From contig NHDS01000011.1 in NCBI GenBank assembly GCA_002167215.1, positions 94,093-103,036 of the forward strand: DNA of 8,944 nucleotides. The letters are read 5' to 3'. The notes under the pieces are model-generated. The model did not search any database. It had not been told where the DNA came from and saw only the letters and a list, made by a program, of their open reading frames with translations. Source of the stretch: Pelagibacteraceae bacterium TMED65 (lineage in GTDB: Bacteria; Pseudomonadota; Alphaproteobacteria; TMED127). Shown piece after piece: positions 1-7,041 of the stretch. The translations under genes were made by a program, and so were the position numbers. Each line of letters begins with the position of its first letter. Positions within the stretch are counted from its first letter, which is position 1.

Positions 1-456
1 AAAGCTATGGGGAGTTATGGATCGTTTGTTTCTTGTTCAAATTACTTTCATAAAATTATAGTAAATTATTGTAGTGGTTTGATATATTCAACTGTTTTAC
101 CGCCTTCAAATTTGGGTTCTATATATGCAGCAGTAAAAAAAAATCCTAAAGTTAAAAACTTAAGAAAGAAAATTAAAAATAATTTTGAATACGTTTTAAA
201 AAACTTGAAAACTTTATCATTTAATACTTCAAGTTCGAATTCTCATATAATACCTATCGTACTTAATAACTCTTTTAAGTGTCAGAATTTAGTAAAATAT
301 TTGTTTAAAAATGGTTTTTTTGTTAAATATGTCAGACCCCCAACAGTACCTATTAATCAAGAAAGGATAAGGTTGTCAATAACTTCAACTTTAAAAAAAA
401 GCACACTTGAAAAATTTATTAATATCTTGCTAACTTTTAAAAGAAATGAAATATAA
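1..456 (+). CDS. bioF: 8-amino-7-oxononanoate synthase (KAPA synthase), C-terminal part
   Basis: This is the last 151 codons of a PLP-dependent alpha-oxoamine synthase that condenses pimeloyl-ACP with L-alanine to give KAPA, the first committed step of biotin ring assembly in the cytosol. The gene is cut by the window edge. The first codon reads Lys followed by AMGSYG, matching the family pattern GK(A/G)xG around the lysine that binds PLP, so the visible part begins at or beside the catalytic lysine and the N-terminal two thirds is missing. Further support is LIYSTVLPPS, matching the family's IYST-x-PP segment, and near the C-terminus RPPTVP followed by ERIRLSIT, the conserved BioF end that includes the RPPTVP loop. 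The stop codon overlaps the start of the downstream hydrolase by 11 nt, and bioC, bioD and bioA follow. Other oxoamine synthases (Kbl, HemA, Spt) are possible by fold, but the RPPTVP loop and the operon make BioF very likely. Confidence 0.93.
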   Translation, partial: KAMGSYGSFVSCSNYFHKIIVNYCSGLIYSTVLPPSNLGSIYAAVKKNPKVKNLRKKIKNNFEYVLKNLKTLSFNTSSSNSHIIPIVLNNSFKCQNLVKYLFKNGFFVKYVRPPTVPINQERIRLSITSTLKKSTLEKFINILLTFKRNEI

Positions 457-1108
457 TTTTTACTTTGTTCACGGTTGGTCTTTTGAGCAATCATTTTGGG
501 ATCCAGTTAAAAAAATGATCAAAGAGAACAATTTGTCAAAAAATTTAATTAGTGTTGACCTTCACTATTTCTCAAAGAATGTTGAAAATTACTACAATTT
601 TACATCTGAGAAAAAAAATATTTTTATAGTTCATTCATATGGACTTAATTGGTTTCTAAAAAAAAAAATAAGATGCAAAGCCTTGATAAACTTTTTTGGT
701 TCGCCCGACTTTATTAACCTTCAATTAAATCCTTTAAAAGCAACCATGAAAATAGATAGAATGATTGAAACCATTGATTTGAAACCAGAAGATGTGATTA
801 AAAAATTTTATAAACTTTGTAATATTAGTTATGAAAAAAAAAAAATATTCAATATAAAAAACCTAAAAAAATCATTGATAGATTTAAGATCTGAAAACCT
901 TTTGACTCCGTTTCTTAATTCAAAAAACAAAGTTTTATCAATCTATTCTCTAAATGACAAAGTATTTTGTTTTAAGAAAGAGAAAGTATTAAAGTTTAAA
1001 AACGAAAATCATCAGGTTAAAATTTTCAAAAATTATGATCATGGCTTCCCTCTAAATAACCCAAGTGTTTGTTTTAAAATTATTAAGAAATTTATAAGTG
1101 AAATTTAA
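446..1108 (+). CDS. BioH/BioG-like alpha/beta hydrolase, probable pimeloyl-ACP methyl ester esterase
   Basis: A 220-residue single-domain alpha/beta hydrolase. It probably demethylates pimeloyl-ACP methyl ester, ending the BioC-protected stage of pimelate synthesis, so that BioF can use the product. Seen in the sequence: FVHGW at residues 7-11 (oxyanion-hole HG motif after the first strand), IVHSYG at 61-66 with Ser64 as likely nucleophile, a C-terminal strand ending in NDKVF with Asp171, and YDHGFP with His199; spacing and order fit a Ser-Asp-His triad. The elbow is V-H-S-Y-G, lacking the usual first glycine of GxSxG. E. coli BioH is 256 aa; this protein is closer in size to BioG (about 215 aa), but it carries the HGW motif of BioH rather than the BioG start. 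The ATG at 446 is the only start, because an in-frame TAA lies at 431. It overlaps bioF by 11 nt and bioC by 1 nt (TAATG). The function rests mainly on position between bioF and bioC; no gene symbol is given because the isozyme class is unclear. Confidence 0.8.
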   Translation: MKYNFYFVHGWSFEQSFWDPVKKMIKENNLSKNLISVDLHYFSKNVENYYNFTSEKKNIFIVHSYGLNWFLKKKIRCKALINFFGSPDFINLQLNPLKATMKIDRMIETIDLKPEDVIKKFYKLCNISYEKKKIFNIKNLKKSLIDLRSENLLTPFLNSKNKVLSIYSLNDKVFCFKKEKVLKFKNENHQVKIFKNYDHGFPLNNPSVCFKIIKKFISEI

Positions 1109-1857
1109 TGAAGTTATTCAAAAAGCAAGTTGAATTATCATTTGATAAAAGTTCAAAAATTTATGACAATCATAATGCTCTGCAAAAAGAAGTGTCAGAA
1201 AAGCTATTAAATCTTTTTTTTGATTTAAAAGAAAATAAAAGAGATGATTTATTTCTTCTTGATCTGGGTTGTGGAACAGGTGAAACAAGTAAAAAATTAT
1301 TAGAAAAAATTAAAATTAAAAAAATTCATATGGTAGATATATCAAAAAAAATGTTACAAGTTTCCAAAAAAAAAATTAGCCATGATAATATTTATTTTTA
1401 TCAAAAAGACTTTGATAATTTCAATGATTTTAAAAAGTATAATATAATAATGTCTAATATGTCAGTTCATTGGTCTAAAAATTTTTTTCATTTGATAAAG
1501 AAAATTTTAAATTCGATAAAAAAAGATACAATCATACTTTTATCGCTACCTAACTCCAAAAGTTTTAGTGATCTAAAAAAAAAACATAGAAAATTATTAA
1601 ATGATTTTCCCAATATTAGTAAATTTGAAAAAGAATTTGAATCTAAAAAGTTTTATTTTAAGCATAAAGAAATTGAACACTATCAAAGCTTTAAAAACAT
1701 TTTAGATTTTTTAAAAAATTTAAAAAAAACAGGAACACACGTAAATTCTGCAAGTAAAACTAAACAAAAAGACCTTTTTAAGTTAAGAGTAGATTCAGAT
1801 AATATTATAGTAAACTTCAAAATTAGTTACTTACTTTTTAAGAAAATAGAAAAATAA
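1108..1857 (+). CDS. bioC: Malonyl-ACP O-methyltransferase
   Basis: A class I SAM-dependent methyltransferase of 249 aa (E. coli BioC is 251 aa). It methylates the free carboxyl of malonyl-ACP so that the fatty-acid synthesis enzymes accept it as a primer for pimeloyl-ACP methyl ester. SAM motif I is LDLGCGTG at residues 51-58, the acidic residue at the end of strand 2 is Asp77 in MVDIS, and SNMSVHW at 116-122 matches the BioC pattern SN(L/M)xxxW. The N-terminal FDKSSKIYDNHNALQKEV resembles the BioC opening (F-x-x-A/S-x-x-Y). LKKTGTHVNS near 204-213 matches the family's LKxxGA segment. It overlaps the upstream hydrolase stop by 1 nt (TAATG) and ends in another TAATG overlap with bioD. The gene is very lysine-rich and contains two runs of ten A (1366-1375 and 1575-1584), yet the frame is intact. 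Identification by motifs and operon is strong. Confidence 0.92.
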   Translation: MKLFKKQVELSFDKSSKIYDNHNALQKEVSEKLLNLFFDLKENKRDDLFLLDLGCGTGETSKKLLEKIKIKKIHMVDISKKMLQVSKKKISHDNIYFYQKDFDNFNDFKKYNIIMSNMSVHWSKNFFHLIKKILNSIKKDTIILLSLPNSKSFSDLKKKHRKLLNDFPNISKFEKEFESKKFYFKHKEIEHYQSFKNILDFLKNLKKTGTHVNSASKTKQKDLFKLRVDSDNIIVNFKISYLLFKKIEK

Positions 1858-2498
1858 TGCATGAAGGTTTTTTTATCACTGGTACAGACACTAATGTTGG
1901 TAAGACAATAGTCTCTGCTATTTTGGTAAACAAATTAGATGCCGTATATCATAAGCCAATTCAATGCGGGTTAAATAAAAATGGAATGAAAGACTCAGAC
2001 ATCATATTCGAAATATGTAAAAAAAAGACCATAATCAAAGAAACTTATTTTTTCAAGAAACCATTGAGTCCTAATATTGCCTCGGTGGATGAAAATGTAA
2101 TAATAGACATTAAAAAATTAAAACAAATACAAAAAGTTAAAACTGATAAGAAAATAATAGTTGAAGGTGCGGGCGGATTACATGTGCCAATTAATAAGAA
2201 TTTGTATTTGTACGATTTTGCAAATATTTTTAAACTTCCAGTTATTTTGGTTTGTAGAACTGGGTTGGGTACAATAAATCACACTCTTTTGTCAATTAAA
2301 TGTATCAAAGAAAAAAATATTAACTTGTTTGGTCTTGTATTTGTAGGTGAAGAGGAACCCGAGACTATTGAAACAATTTTATATCATGGTAAAAAAATTT
2401 ATGGAAAAGGGCTGAAGATCCTAGCACGGATACCTATAAAAAAAACAATCAATAAAGTTGTAATTGATAATTTAAAAAAACTTTTCATCAATATATGA
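1857..2498 (+). CDS. bioD: ATP-dependent dethiobiotin synthetase
   Basis: A P-loop enzyme of 213 aa that closes the ureido ring: DAPA + CO2 + ATP gives dethiobiotin. The N-terminus carries FITGTDTNVGKT (residues 6-17), the BioD form of Walker A. It is followed by HKPIQCG with Lys33, matching the family KP(V/I)xxG segment that binds the DAPA carbamate. EGAGGLHVP at 103-111 matches the conserved E(G/A)xGG(L/W)xVP motif, and RTGLGTINHTLLS at 134-146 is a BioD hallmark (GLGTINH). The length is slightly below E. coli BioD (225 aa). The ATG overlaps the bioC stop by 1 nt, and the stop overlaps the bioA start as ATGA, so translation is probably coupled to both neighbours. The related CobQ/CobB-type amidotransferases share the fold but lack the GLGTINH signature. 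No unusual residue affecting catalysis was seen. Confidence 0.95.
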   Translation: MHEGFFITGTDTNVGKTIVSAILVNKLDAVYHKPIQCGLNKNGMKDSDIIFEICKKKTIIKETYFFKKPLSPNIASVDENVIIDIKKLKQIQKVKTDKKIIVEGAGGLHVPINKNLYLYDFANIFKLPVILVCRTGLGTINHTLLSIKCIKEKNINLFGLVFVGEEEPETIETILYHGKKIYGKGLKILARIPIKKTINKVVIDNLKKLFINI

Positions 2499-3799
2499 AA
2501 ATGAAAAAAAATATAATTAATAAAGACAAAAAATATTTATGGCATCCCTTTACACAAATTCAGGGTTCTAATGACCCAATAATCATTGAGAATGCTAAAG
2601 GTGAAAAACTATATGATATTGATGGAAATGAATATTTAGATCTCATATCTTCTTGGTGGATAAATACTCATGGTCATTGTAGAAAAGAAATAATTGAATC
2701 TGTATTTAATCAATCAAAAAAATTAGAACAAGTTCTTTTTGCTGGTTTTACTCATCAACCAGCAGTTGATTTAGCAGAAAAATTAGTAAACTTTTTACCT
2801 AAAAGCTTATCAAGAGTATTTTATTCTGATAACGGATCCACTGCCGTTGAAATAGCAATGAAGGTTGCAGTTCAATATTGGTATAACAAAGGAAAAAAGA
2901 AAAACAAATTTGTAGCTTTTAGAGGAGGTTATCACGGAGATACTTTCGGTGCCATGTCAGTTGGTCAAACCTCTGGTTTCTATGAACCTTTTAGAGAGAT
3001 TTTAAATCCAGTTGATTTCATAAATTTTCCAGAAGACTGGCGAGGAAATAATGAATTAAAAAAAAATGAAAATGAGGCTTTATTACAAATCTCAAAATTA
3101 CTAAAAAAAGAAAAAAATGAGATTGCAGCCGTAATAATGGAGCCCTTAATTCAAGGTGCAGGTGGAATGAGAATATGTAGAAAAGAATTTTTATCAAAAT
3201 TTGTAAAAATATGCAGAGAATCCGGAATAATTGTAATTTTTGATGAAGTAATGACAGGCTTTGGAAGGACTGGAAAAATGTTTGCTTGTAATCATCTTGA
3301 TATTTACCCTGATATAATTTGTCTTGCAAAATCTCTTACTGGAGGTTTTATACCTTTAGCAGCTACGATTTTTGATGAAAATATTCATAAAGAATTTGTT
3401 GATGCAAATTTCGAGAAAACTTTCTTACATGGTCATACTTTTTCTGCAAACCCTGTAGCATGTTCGGCAGCATTAAGTTCGCTAGAACTATTTCAAAAAG
3501 ATAATACTTTTGAAAAAATCAAAAAAATCTCGGATATACATCAAAATTATCTTGATGAACTTTCTACAAAAAAAAATATAAGCAAAGTTAGAATGTTAGG
3601 AACTATTGCTGCCTTTGATTATAATGGTATATCAAGTAAGTATGGTTCAGAGGAAAGTAGATCTTTAAAAAACACATTCATGAAGCACGGACTACTTCTT
3701 AGGCCATTAGGTAATACAATCTATCTCATGCCTCCTTTTTGTATTTCTCCTCAAAATTTAGTAAGTTCATATGAAAAATTAATTGAAATTTTGCAGTAA
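2495..3799 (+). CDS. bioA: Adenosylmethionine-8-amino-7-oxononanoate aminotransferase (DAPA synthase)
   Basis: A class III PLP aminotransferase of 434 aa that converts KAPA to 7,8-diaminopelargonic acid; family members usually use SAM as amino donor. BioA-specific marks are LWHPFTQ at 15-21 and SWWINTHGH at 53-61. PLP-binding elements are SDNGSTAVE (111-119), GYHGDT (145-150), FDEVMTGFGRTG with Asp250 (249-260), and AKSLTGG with Lys279 as the probable Schiff-base lysine (278-284). HGHTFSANP (312-320) and RPLGNTIYLMPP (403-414) match the substrate/carboxylate-binding end of BioA, including Arg403. The start ATG overlaps the bioD stop as ATGA; a second in-frame ATG two codons later (2501) is an alternative. 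No clear ribosome binding site is visible, which fits translational coupling. It is the last bio gene here; the next gene starts 25 nt downstream and is a transporter. Confidence 0.95.
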   Translation: MKMKKNIINKDKKYLWHPFTQIQGSNDPIIIENAKGEKLYDIDGNEYLDLISSWWINTHGHCRKEIIESVFNQSKKLEQVLFAGFTHQPAVDLAEKLVNFLPKSLSRVFYSDNGSTAVEIAMKVAVQYWYNKGKKKNKFVAFRGGYHGDTFGAMSVGQTSGFYEPFREILNPVDFINFPEDWRGNNELKKNENEALLQISKLLKKEKNEIAAVIMEPLIQGAGGMRICRKEFLSKFVKICRESGIIVIFDEVMTGFGRTGKMFACNHLDIYPDIICLAKSLTGGFIPLAATIFDENIHKEFVDANFEKTFLHGHTFSANPVACSAALSSLELFQKDNTFEKIKKISDIHQNYLDELSTKKNISKVRMLGTIAAFDYNGISSKYGSEESRSLKNTFMKHGLLLRPLGNTIYLMPPFCISPQNLVSSYEKLIEILQ

Positions 3800-3824
3800 T
3801 TATTTTTTAGTTTAAACTCAAATA

Positions 3825-5246
3825 ATGTTTGATAATTTAGATTATAAGATTGAGTCATTATTAAAGCCAACCTCAGACTTAATCACAAATATTATATTTG
3901 GTAGCTTCACCTTTTTTGAAACTCAAGTTCCTTACATTGTTTTGTGGTTAGTATTTGCTAGCTTATACTTTTCCTTCTATTTTAATTTTGTCAATATTAT
4001 ATATTTCAAAAGAGCTTTAAAAGTTGCCTTTGGAAAATACGATGATCCGAATCATCCTGGAGAAATAACACATTTTCAATCATTCACTGCAGCAATGTCT
4101 GGTACAATAGGTCTCGGAAATATTGCTGGTGTTGCCGTGGCAATATCTATTGGTGGACCAGGAGCAATGTTGTGGATGATAATTACAGCTTTTTTTGGTA
4201 TGACACTAAAATTTGTTGAGGTAAGCCTAGGACATAAATATAGAGTTATCCATAAAGATGGAACTGTTTCTGGAGGTGCAATCAGATATCTTTCAGATGG
4301 CTTGGGAAATCTTGGTTATGTCAAAACTGGAAAGTTTCTAGCAGTTTTTTTTGCTATTTGTTGTATTGGTGGATCTTTCGGTGGGGGTAATATGTTTCAG
4401 GCAAATCAAGCATTTCAACAAATTGTTGAAGCAACCGGCTCACAAGATAGTCCTTTTTATGATAAAGGATGGTTAGGGGGGCTAATTTTTGCTTTGATAG
4501 TTGGCTTTATCATTATTGGTGGAATAAAATCAATAGGAAGAGTGACAGAAAAGTTAGTACCTTTTATGGCATTTGTTTATGTGATTTCTTGCTTATATAT
4601 AATTTTCTCTAATATAAATTTACTTCCAGAATCTTTGGCTAGGATTTTTGAAAACGCTTTTAGTATTGATGCGTCAGTAGGAGGGCTGATCGGATCATTG
4701 ATAGCCGGTGTCAAACGAGCTGTTTTTTCAAATGAATCTGGGATAGGTTCTGCTCCTATAGCTTATGCTCCAGCAAAGAGTGATAATCACTTAAACACTG
4801 GTTTTATGTCGTTATTATCTCCTGTGGTAGATACTATAATTGTTTGTTCTATGACAGCTCTTGTGATAATTATAACCGGCGTTTATGAAAACAACACCGG
4901 AATTCAAGGGGTTGAATTAACTTCGAGAGCATTTGAATCAGTTTTCAGTTGGTTCCCAATGATACTAGCTGTAGCTATAACTTTATTTGCAATTTCTACT
5001 CTTATTACTTGGTCATATTATGGTTTAAGATGTTGGACTTATTTGTTTGTGATAGGAAACTTTAGCAAATATTCTTTTAAATTTATTTTCTTAAGTTTCA
5101 CCATTGTGGGTTCATCAATGAACTTAGAGAGTGTTATTAACTTTTCAGATTCCATGATTTTTGCTATGTCAGTCCCAAATATAATTGGATTATATTTTTT
5201 ATCATCTGAACTTAAGAAAGATATTAAAAAAATGGAGAATAGTTAA
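3825..5246 (+). CDS. AGCS-family sodium:alanine/glycine symporter
   Basis: An inner-membrane secondary transporter of 473 aa, probably Na+-coupled uptake of alanine and/or glycine. The sequence is hydrophobic, with roughly ten or more membrane segments. It carries AGCS family marks: HFQSFTAAMSGTIGLGNIAG at about 83-102, then GGPGAMLWM (110-118) and TAFFGMTLKFVEV (121-133), the classic signature region of the family. GGSFGGGNMFQANQ (182-195) and SNESGIGSAPIAYAPAK (302-318) match the conserved substrate/Na+ regions. There is no Shine-Dalgarno sequence before the ATG at 3825; the 25-nt gap after bioA holds only AT-rich sequence. It may therefore be read through from the bio operon. rpiB begins 2 nt after its stop. 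Alanine is a substrate of BioF and glycine is a product or substrate of GlyA, so it could serve either neighbour. The substrate cannot be decided from sequence alone. Confidence 0.93.
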   Translation: MFDNLDYKIESLLKPTSDLITNIIFGSFTFFETQVPYIVLWLVFASLYFSFYFNFVNIIYFKRALKVAFGKYDDPNHPGEITHFQSFTAAMSGTIGLGNIAGVAVAISIGGPGAMLWMIITAFFGMTLKFVEVSLGHKYRVIHKDGTVSGGAIRYLSDGLGNLGYVKTGKFLAVFFAICCIGGSFGGGNMFQANQAFQQIVEATGSQDSPFYDKGWLGGLIFALIVGFIIIGGIKSIGRVTEKLVPFMAFVYVISCLYIIFSNINLLPESLARIFENAFSIDASVGGLIGSLIAGVKRAVFSNESGIGSAPIAYAPAKSDNHLNTGFMSLLSPVVDTIIVCSMTALVIIITGVYENNTGIQGVELTSRAFESVFSWFPMILAVAITLFAISTLITWSYYGLRCWTYLFVIGNFSKYSFKFIFLSFTIVGSSMNLESVINFSDSMIFAMSVPNIIGLYFLSSELKKDIKKMENS

Positions 5247-5248
5247 AA

Positions 5249-5683
5249 GTGGGGGAGATACTAATAGCATCTGATCATGCAGGATTTGAGCTAAAAAAGA
5301 ATTTAATCATGAATTCTAAAATTAACAAAGTATTTAAAGATTTGGGTGCATTCTCAAGCAATTCTGTTGATTACCCTGATTATGCAAATAAATTATCCCT
5401 TTTAATTCACAATAAAAAATTTGAAAAGGGTGTGTTAATTTGTGGTTCTGGAATAGGGATGTCAATGGTTGCAAATAGATACAGTCAAGTTAGGGCAGCA
5501 TTGTGTATGAATTCTGAGATGTCCAAGCTTGCAAGGCAACACAATAATGCAAACATATTAGTTTTAGGTTCAAGGTTGATTTCTTTAGAAGATGCTATTA
5601 AATGTTTATTAACATTTATAAATACAAATTATGAAGGTGGACGTCATCAGGCTAGACTTGATAAATTTAATTTAGTAAGATAA
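5249..5683 (+). CDS. rpiB: Ribose-5-phosphate isomerase B (RpiB/LacAB family)
   Basis: A cytosolic sugar-phosphate isomerase of 144 aa interconverting ribose-5-phosphate and ribulose-5-phosphate in the non-oxidative pentose phosphate pathway. It shows SDHAGFELK at 8-16 (Asp9/His10 of the active site), DYPDYA at 41-46, [13 protein letters not shown] at 61-73 with Cys65 as the likely catalytic base and the following loop forming the anion hole, [13 protein letters not shown] at 95-107 with His98, and a C-terminal EGGRHQARL. Length is normal for RpiB. The start is a GTG at 5249: an in-frame TAG lies at 5240 and no ATG occurs before the SDHAG motif. The distance to the motif fits the family. A GGAG at 5234-5237, inside the symporter's 3' end, may serve as ribosome binding site at a long spacing. 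Location directly before glyA is common in alphaproteobacteria. Confidence 0.93.
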   Translation: MGEILIASDHAGFELKKNLIMNSKINKVFKDLGAFSSNSVDYPDYANKLSLLIHNKKFEKGVLICGSGIGMSMVANRYSQVRAALCMNSEMSKLARQHNNANILVLGSRLISLEDAIKCLLTFINTNYEGGRHQARLDKFNLVR

Positions 5684-5693
5684 TAATTTAATT

Positions 5694-5697
5694 GGAG
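5694..5697 (+). promoter_or_regulatory. Shine-Dalgarno site of glyA
   Basis: GGAG lies 5 nt before the glyA ATG at 5703, in the 19-nt spacer after rpiB. It is one of only two clear ribosome binding sites in the window and supports this start and strong, independent translation of glyA. Confidence 0.75.
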
Positions 5698-5702
5698 ACA
5701 AA

Positions 5703-6986
5703 ATGACAGCACAAGTTTTTTTCGAAAGCAGTCTTACACAAACAGACCCAGCAGTATTAGATGCCATTAAAAATGAATATCATAGGCAAAATGATCAAAT
5801 TGAATTAATTGCATCAGAAAATATCGTTTCTAAAGCAGTATTAGAGGCTCAGGGGACAATACTTACAAATAAATATGCAGAAGGGTATTCAGGTAAACGT
5901 TATTACGGTGGTTGTGAGCACGTTGATGTTGTTGAAGACATATGCATTGAAAGAATAAAAAAGCTATTTAACGCTGGTTACGCAAATGTTCAGGTTCATT
6001 CAGGGTCTCAAGCTAATCAAGCAGTGTTTCTTGCACTTCTTAAACCAGGAGACACCATAATGGGAATGTCTTTAGCTGCTGGTGGTCATCTCACACATGG
6101 AGCTCCTCCAAACGAATCTGGCAAGTGGTTTAATGCAATACAATATGGCGTGAAAAAAGACACCGCCTTAATTGATTATGATGAGGTCGAATCATTAGCA
6201 ATCGAACACAAGCCTAAACTTCTGATAGCAGGTGGATCATCTTATCCGAGAATTATTGATTTCAAAAAATTTAAACAAATTGCCGATAAAGTTGGAGCAC
6301 TCTTTCTGGTTGATATGGCTCATTTTGCTGGACTGGTAGCCACTGGTCTTTATCCTAATCCTTTAGAATACGCCGATGTAGTGACTTCTACAACTCATAA
6401 AACCCTAAGAGGTCCTCGTGGTGGTATAATCCTCACTAATGACGAAGGTCATGCCAAAAAAATTAATTCGGCTGTTTTTCCAGGTTTACAAGGCGGGCCT
6501 TTGATGCATGTGATTTGTGCCAAAGCAGTAGCATTTGGTGAAGCACTCCAACCGGATTTCAAAAATTACATAAAATCTGTCGTTTCAAACTCTAAAGTGT
6601 TATCAGATGTAATGCTAGATAGAGGGTTGGAAGTTGTTTCGGGTGGAACCGACACTCATTTAGTCTTGGTTGATTTGAGACCCAAAAATTTAACTGGTAA
6701 AGCCGCAGAGAAATCACTTGAGAATGCTGGAATCACCTGTAATAAAAATGGTGTCCCTTTTGACCCGCAAAGTCCTTTTGTGACATCCGGCATAAGACTT
6801 GGCACACCAGCTGGAACAAGCAGAGGGTTTGGAACAGAAGAGTTTAAAATAGTTGGTAATTTGATTGGTGATGTTTTAGATGGTTTGTCCCTCAATATGG
6901 ATGACAACTCAAAAATTGAAAAGGAAGTAAAATCAAAAGTGAAATCTTTATGTGAAAAATTTCCTATATATAGCACAGCTATATGA
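5703..6986 (+). CDS. glyA: Serine hydroxymethyltransferase
   Basis: A PLP enzyme of 427 aa interconverting serine + tetrahydrofolate and glycine + 5,10-methylene-THF, the main one-carbon supply in the cytosol. Conserved SHMT elements appear in order: ELIASEN (34-40), [18 protein letters not shown] (55-72), [10 protein letters not shown] (97-106), GGHLTHG (127-133), [13 protein letters not shown] (201-213) with Asp204 and His207, [14 protein letters not shown] (228-241) with Lys233 as PLP lysine, [11 protein letters not shown] (259-269), and [15 protein letters not shown] (362-376). The length is typical (E. coli 417 aa). The start is supported by GGAG 5 nt upstream. It follows rpiB by 19 nt. 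Compared with the bio genes it is visibly less A-rich and has no long A-runs, as expected for a highly expressed housekeeping gene. Its last codons and stop lie inside a hairpin that looks like a terminator. Confidence 0.98.
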   Translation: MTAQVFFESSLTQTDPAVLDAIKNEYHRQNDQIELIASENIVSKAVLEAQGTILTNKYAEGYSGKRYYGGCEHVDVVEDICIERIKKLFNAGYANVQVHSGSQANQAVFLALLKPGDTIMGMSLAAGGHLTHGAPPNESGKWFNAIQYGVKKDTALIDYDEVESLAIEHKPKLLIAGGSSYPRIIDFKKFKQIADKVGALFLVDMAHFAGLVATGLYPNPLEYADVVTSTTHKTLRGPRGGIILTNDEGHAKKINSAVFPGLQGGPLMHVICAKAVAFGEALQPDFKNYIKSVVSNSKVLSDVMLDRGLEVVSGGTDTHLVLVDLRPKNLTGKAAEKSLENAGITCNKNGVPFDPQSPFVTSGIRLGTPAGTSRGFGTEEFKIVGNLIGDVLDGLSLNMDDNSKIEKEVKSKVKSLCEKFPIYSTAI

Positions 6987-6994
6987 TAGGTTTT
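6963..6994 (+). terminator. Probable intrinsic terminator overlapping the glyA stop
   Basis: Bases 6963-6974 pair with 6978-6990 around a 3-nt ACA loop: about twelve pairs, one of them a T-G wobble, with a single bulged A at 6986, and GC pairs closing the base (CC with GG) and the apex (GC with GC). A TTTT tract follows at 6991-6994, then AATTAA. A short A-run at 6955-6959 could extend pairing and give some activity on the other strand. The T-tract is short, so efficiency is uncertain. It would separate glyA from nrdR-ribD-ribE. The glyA stop codon (6984-6986) sits in the right arm, so translating ribosomes would affect folding. Confidence 0.5.
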
Positions 6995-7028
6995 AATTAA
7001 CTAAAAGTACACGGTTTTTGCTTTTATT

Positions 7029-7033
7029 AAGGA
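7029..7033 (+). promoter_or_regulatory. Shine-Dalgarno site of nrdR, deciding its start
   Basis: AAGGA lies 8 nt before the ATG at 7042. It sits downstream of an in-frame TTG at 7018, so the site picks the ATG as the nrdR start rather than the longer reading. Confidence 0.75.
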
Positions 7034-7041
7034 AGCTATTT

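Noticed and set aside
3018..3329. 103-codon open frame on the - strand inside bioA
   Set aside because: It lies wholly opposite the well-conserved bioA frame, has no recognisable motif and is a by-product of AT-rich codon use.
3809..3818. Perfect 10-bp palindrome AGTTTAAACT between bioA and the symporter
   Set aside because: A short AT-rich palindrome without loop or following T-tract is expected by chance here; it is too weak to call an operator or terminator.
3800..3824. Glycine riboswitch ahead of the AGCS symporter
   Set aside because: The gap is only 25 nt, far too short for the aptamer, and no conserved elements extend into the end of bioA.
6656..6976. 106-codon open frame on the - strand inside glyA
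   Set aside because: It is opposite the conserved SHMT C-terminal domain, with no motif and no ribosome binding site.
7018..7041. Upstream TTG start for nrdR adding eight residues
   Set aside because: The family starts at MRCPFC, and AAGGA at 7029-7033 is correctly spaced for the ATG at 7042 and lies downstream of the TTG.
6987..7041. Possible promoter or NrdR box before nrdR
   Set aside because: The stretch is AT-rich, but no convincing -35/-10 pair or paired NrdR boxes could be made out, and the best -10-like hexamers lie too close to the start codon.
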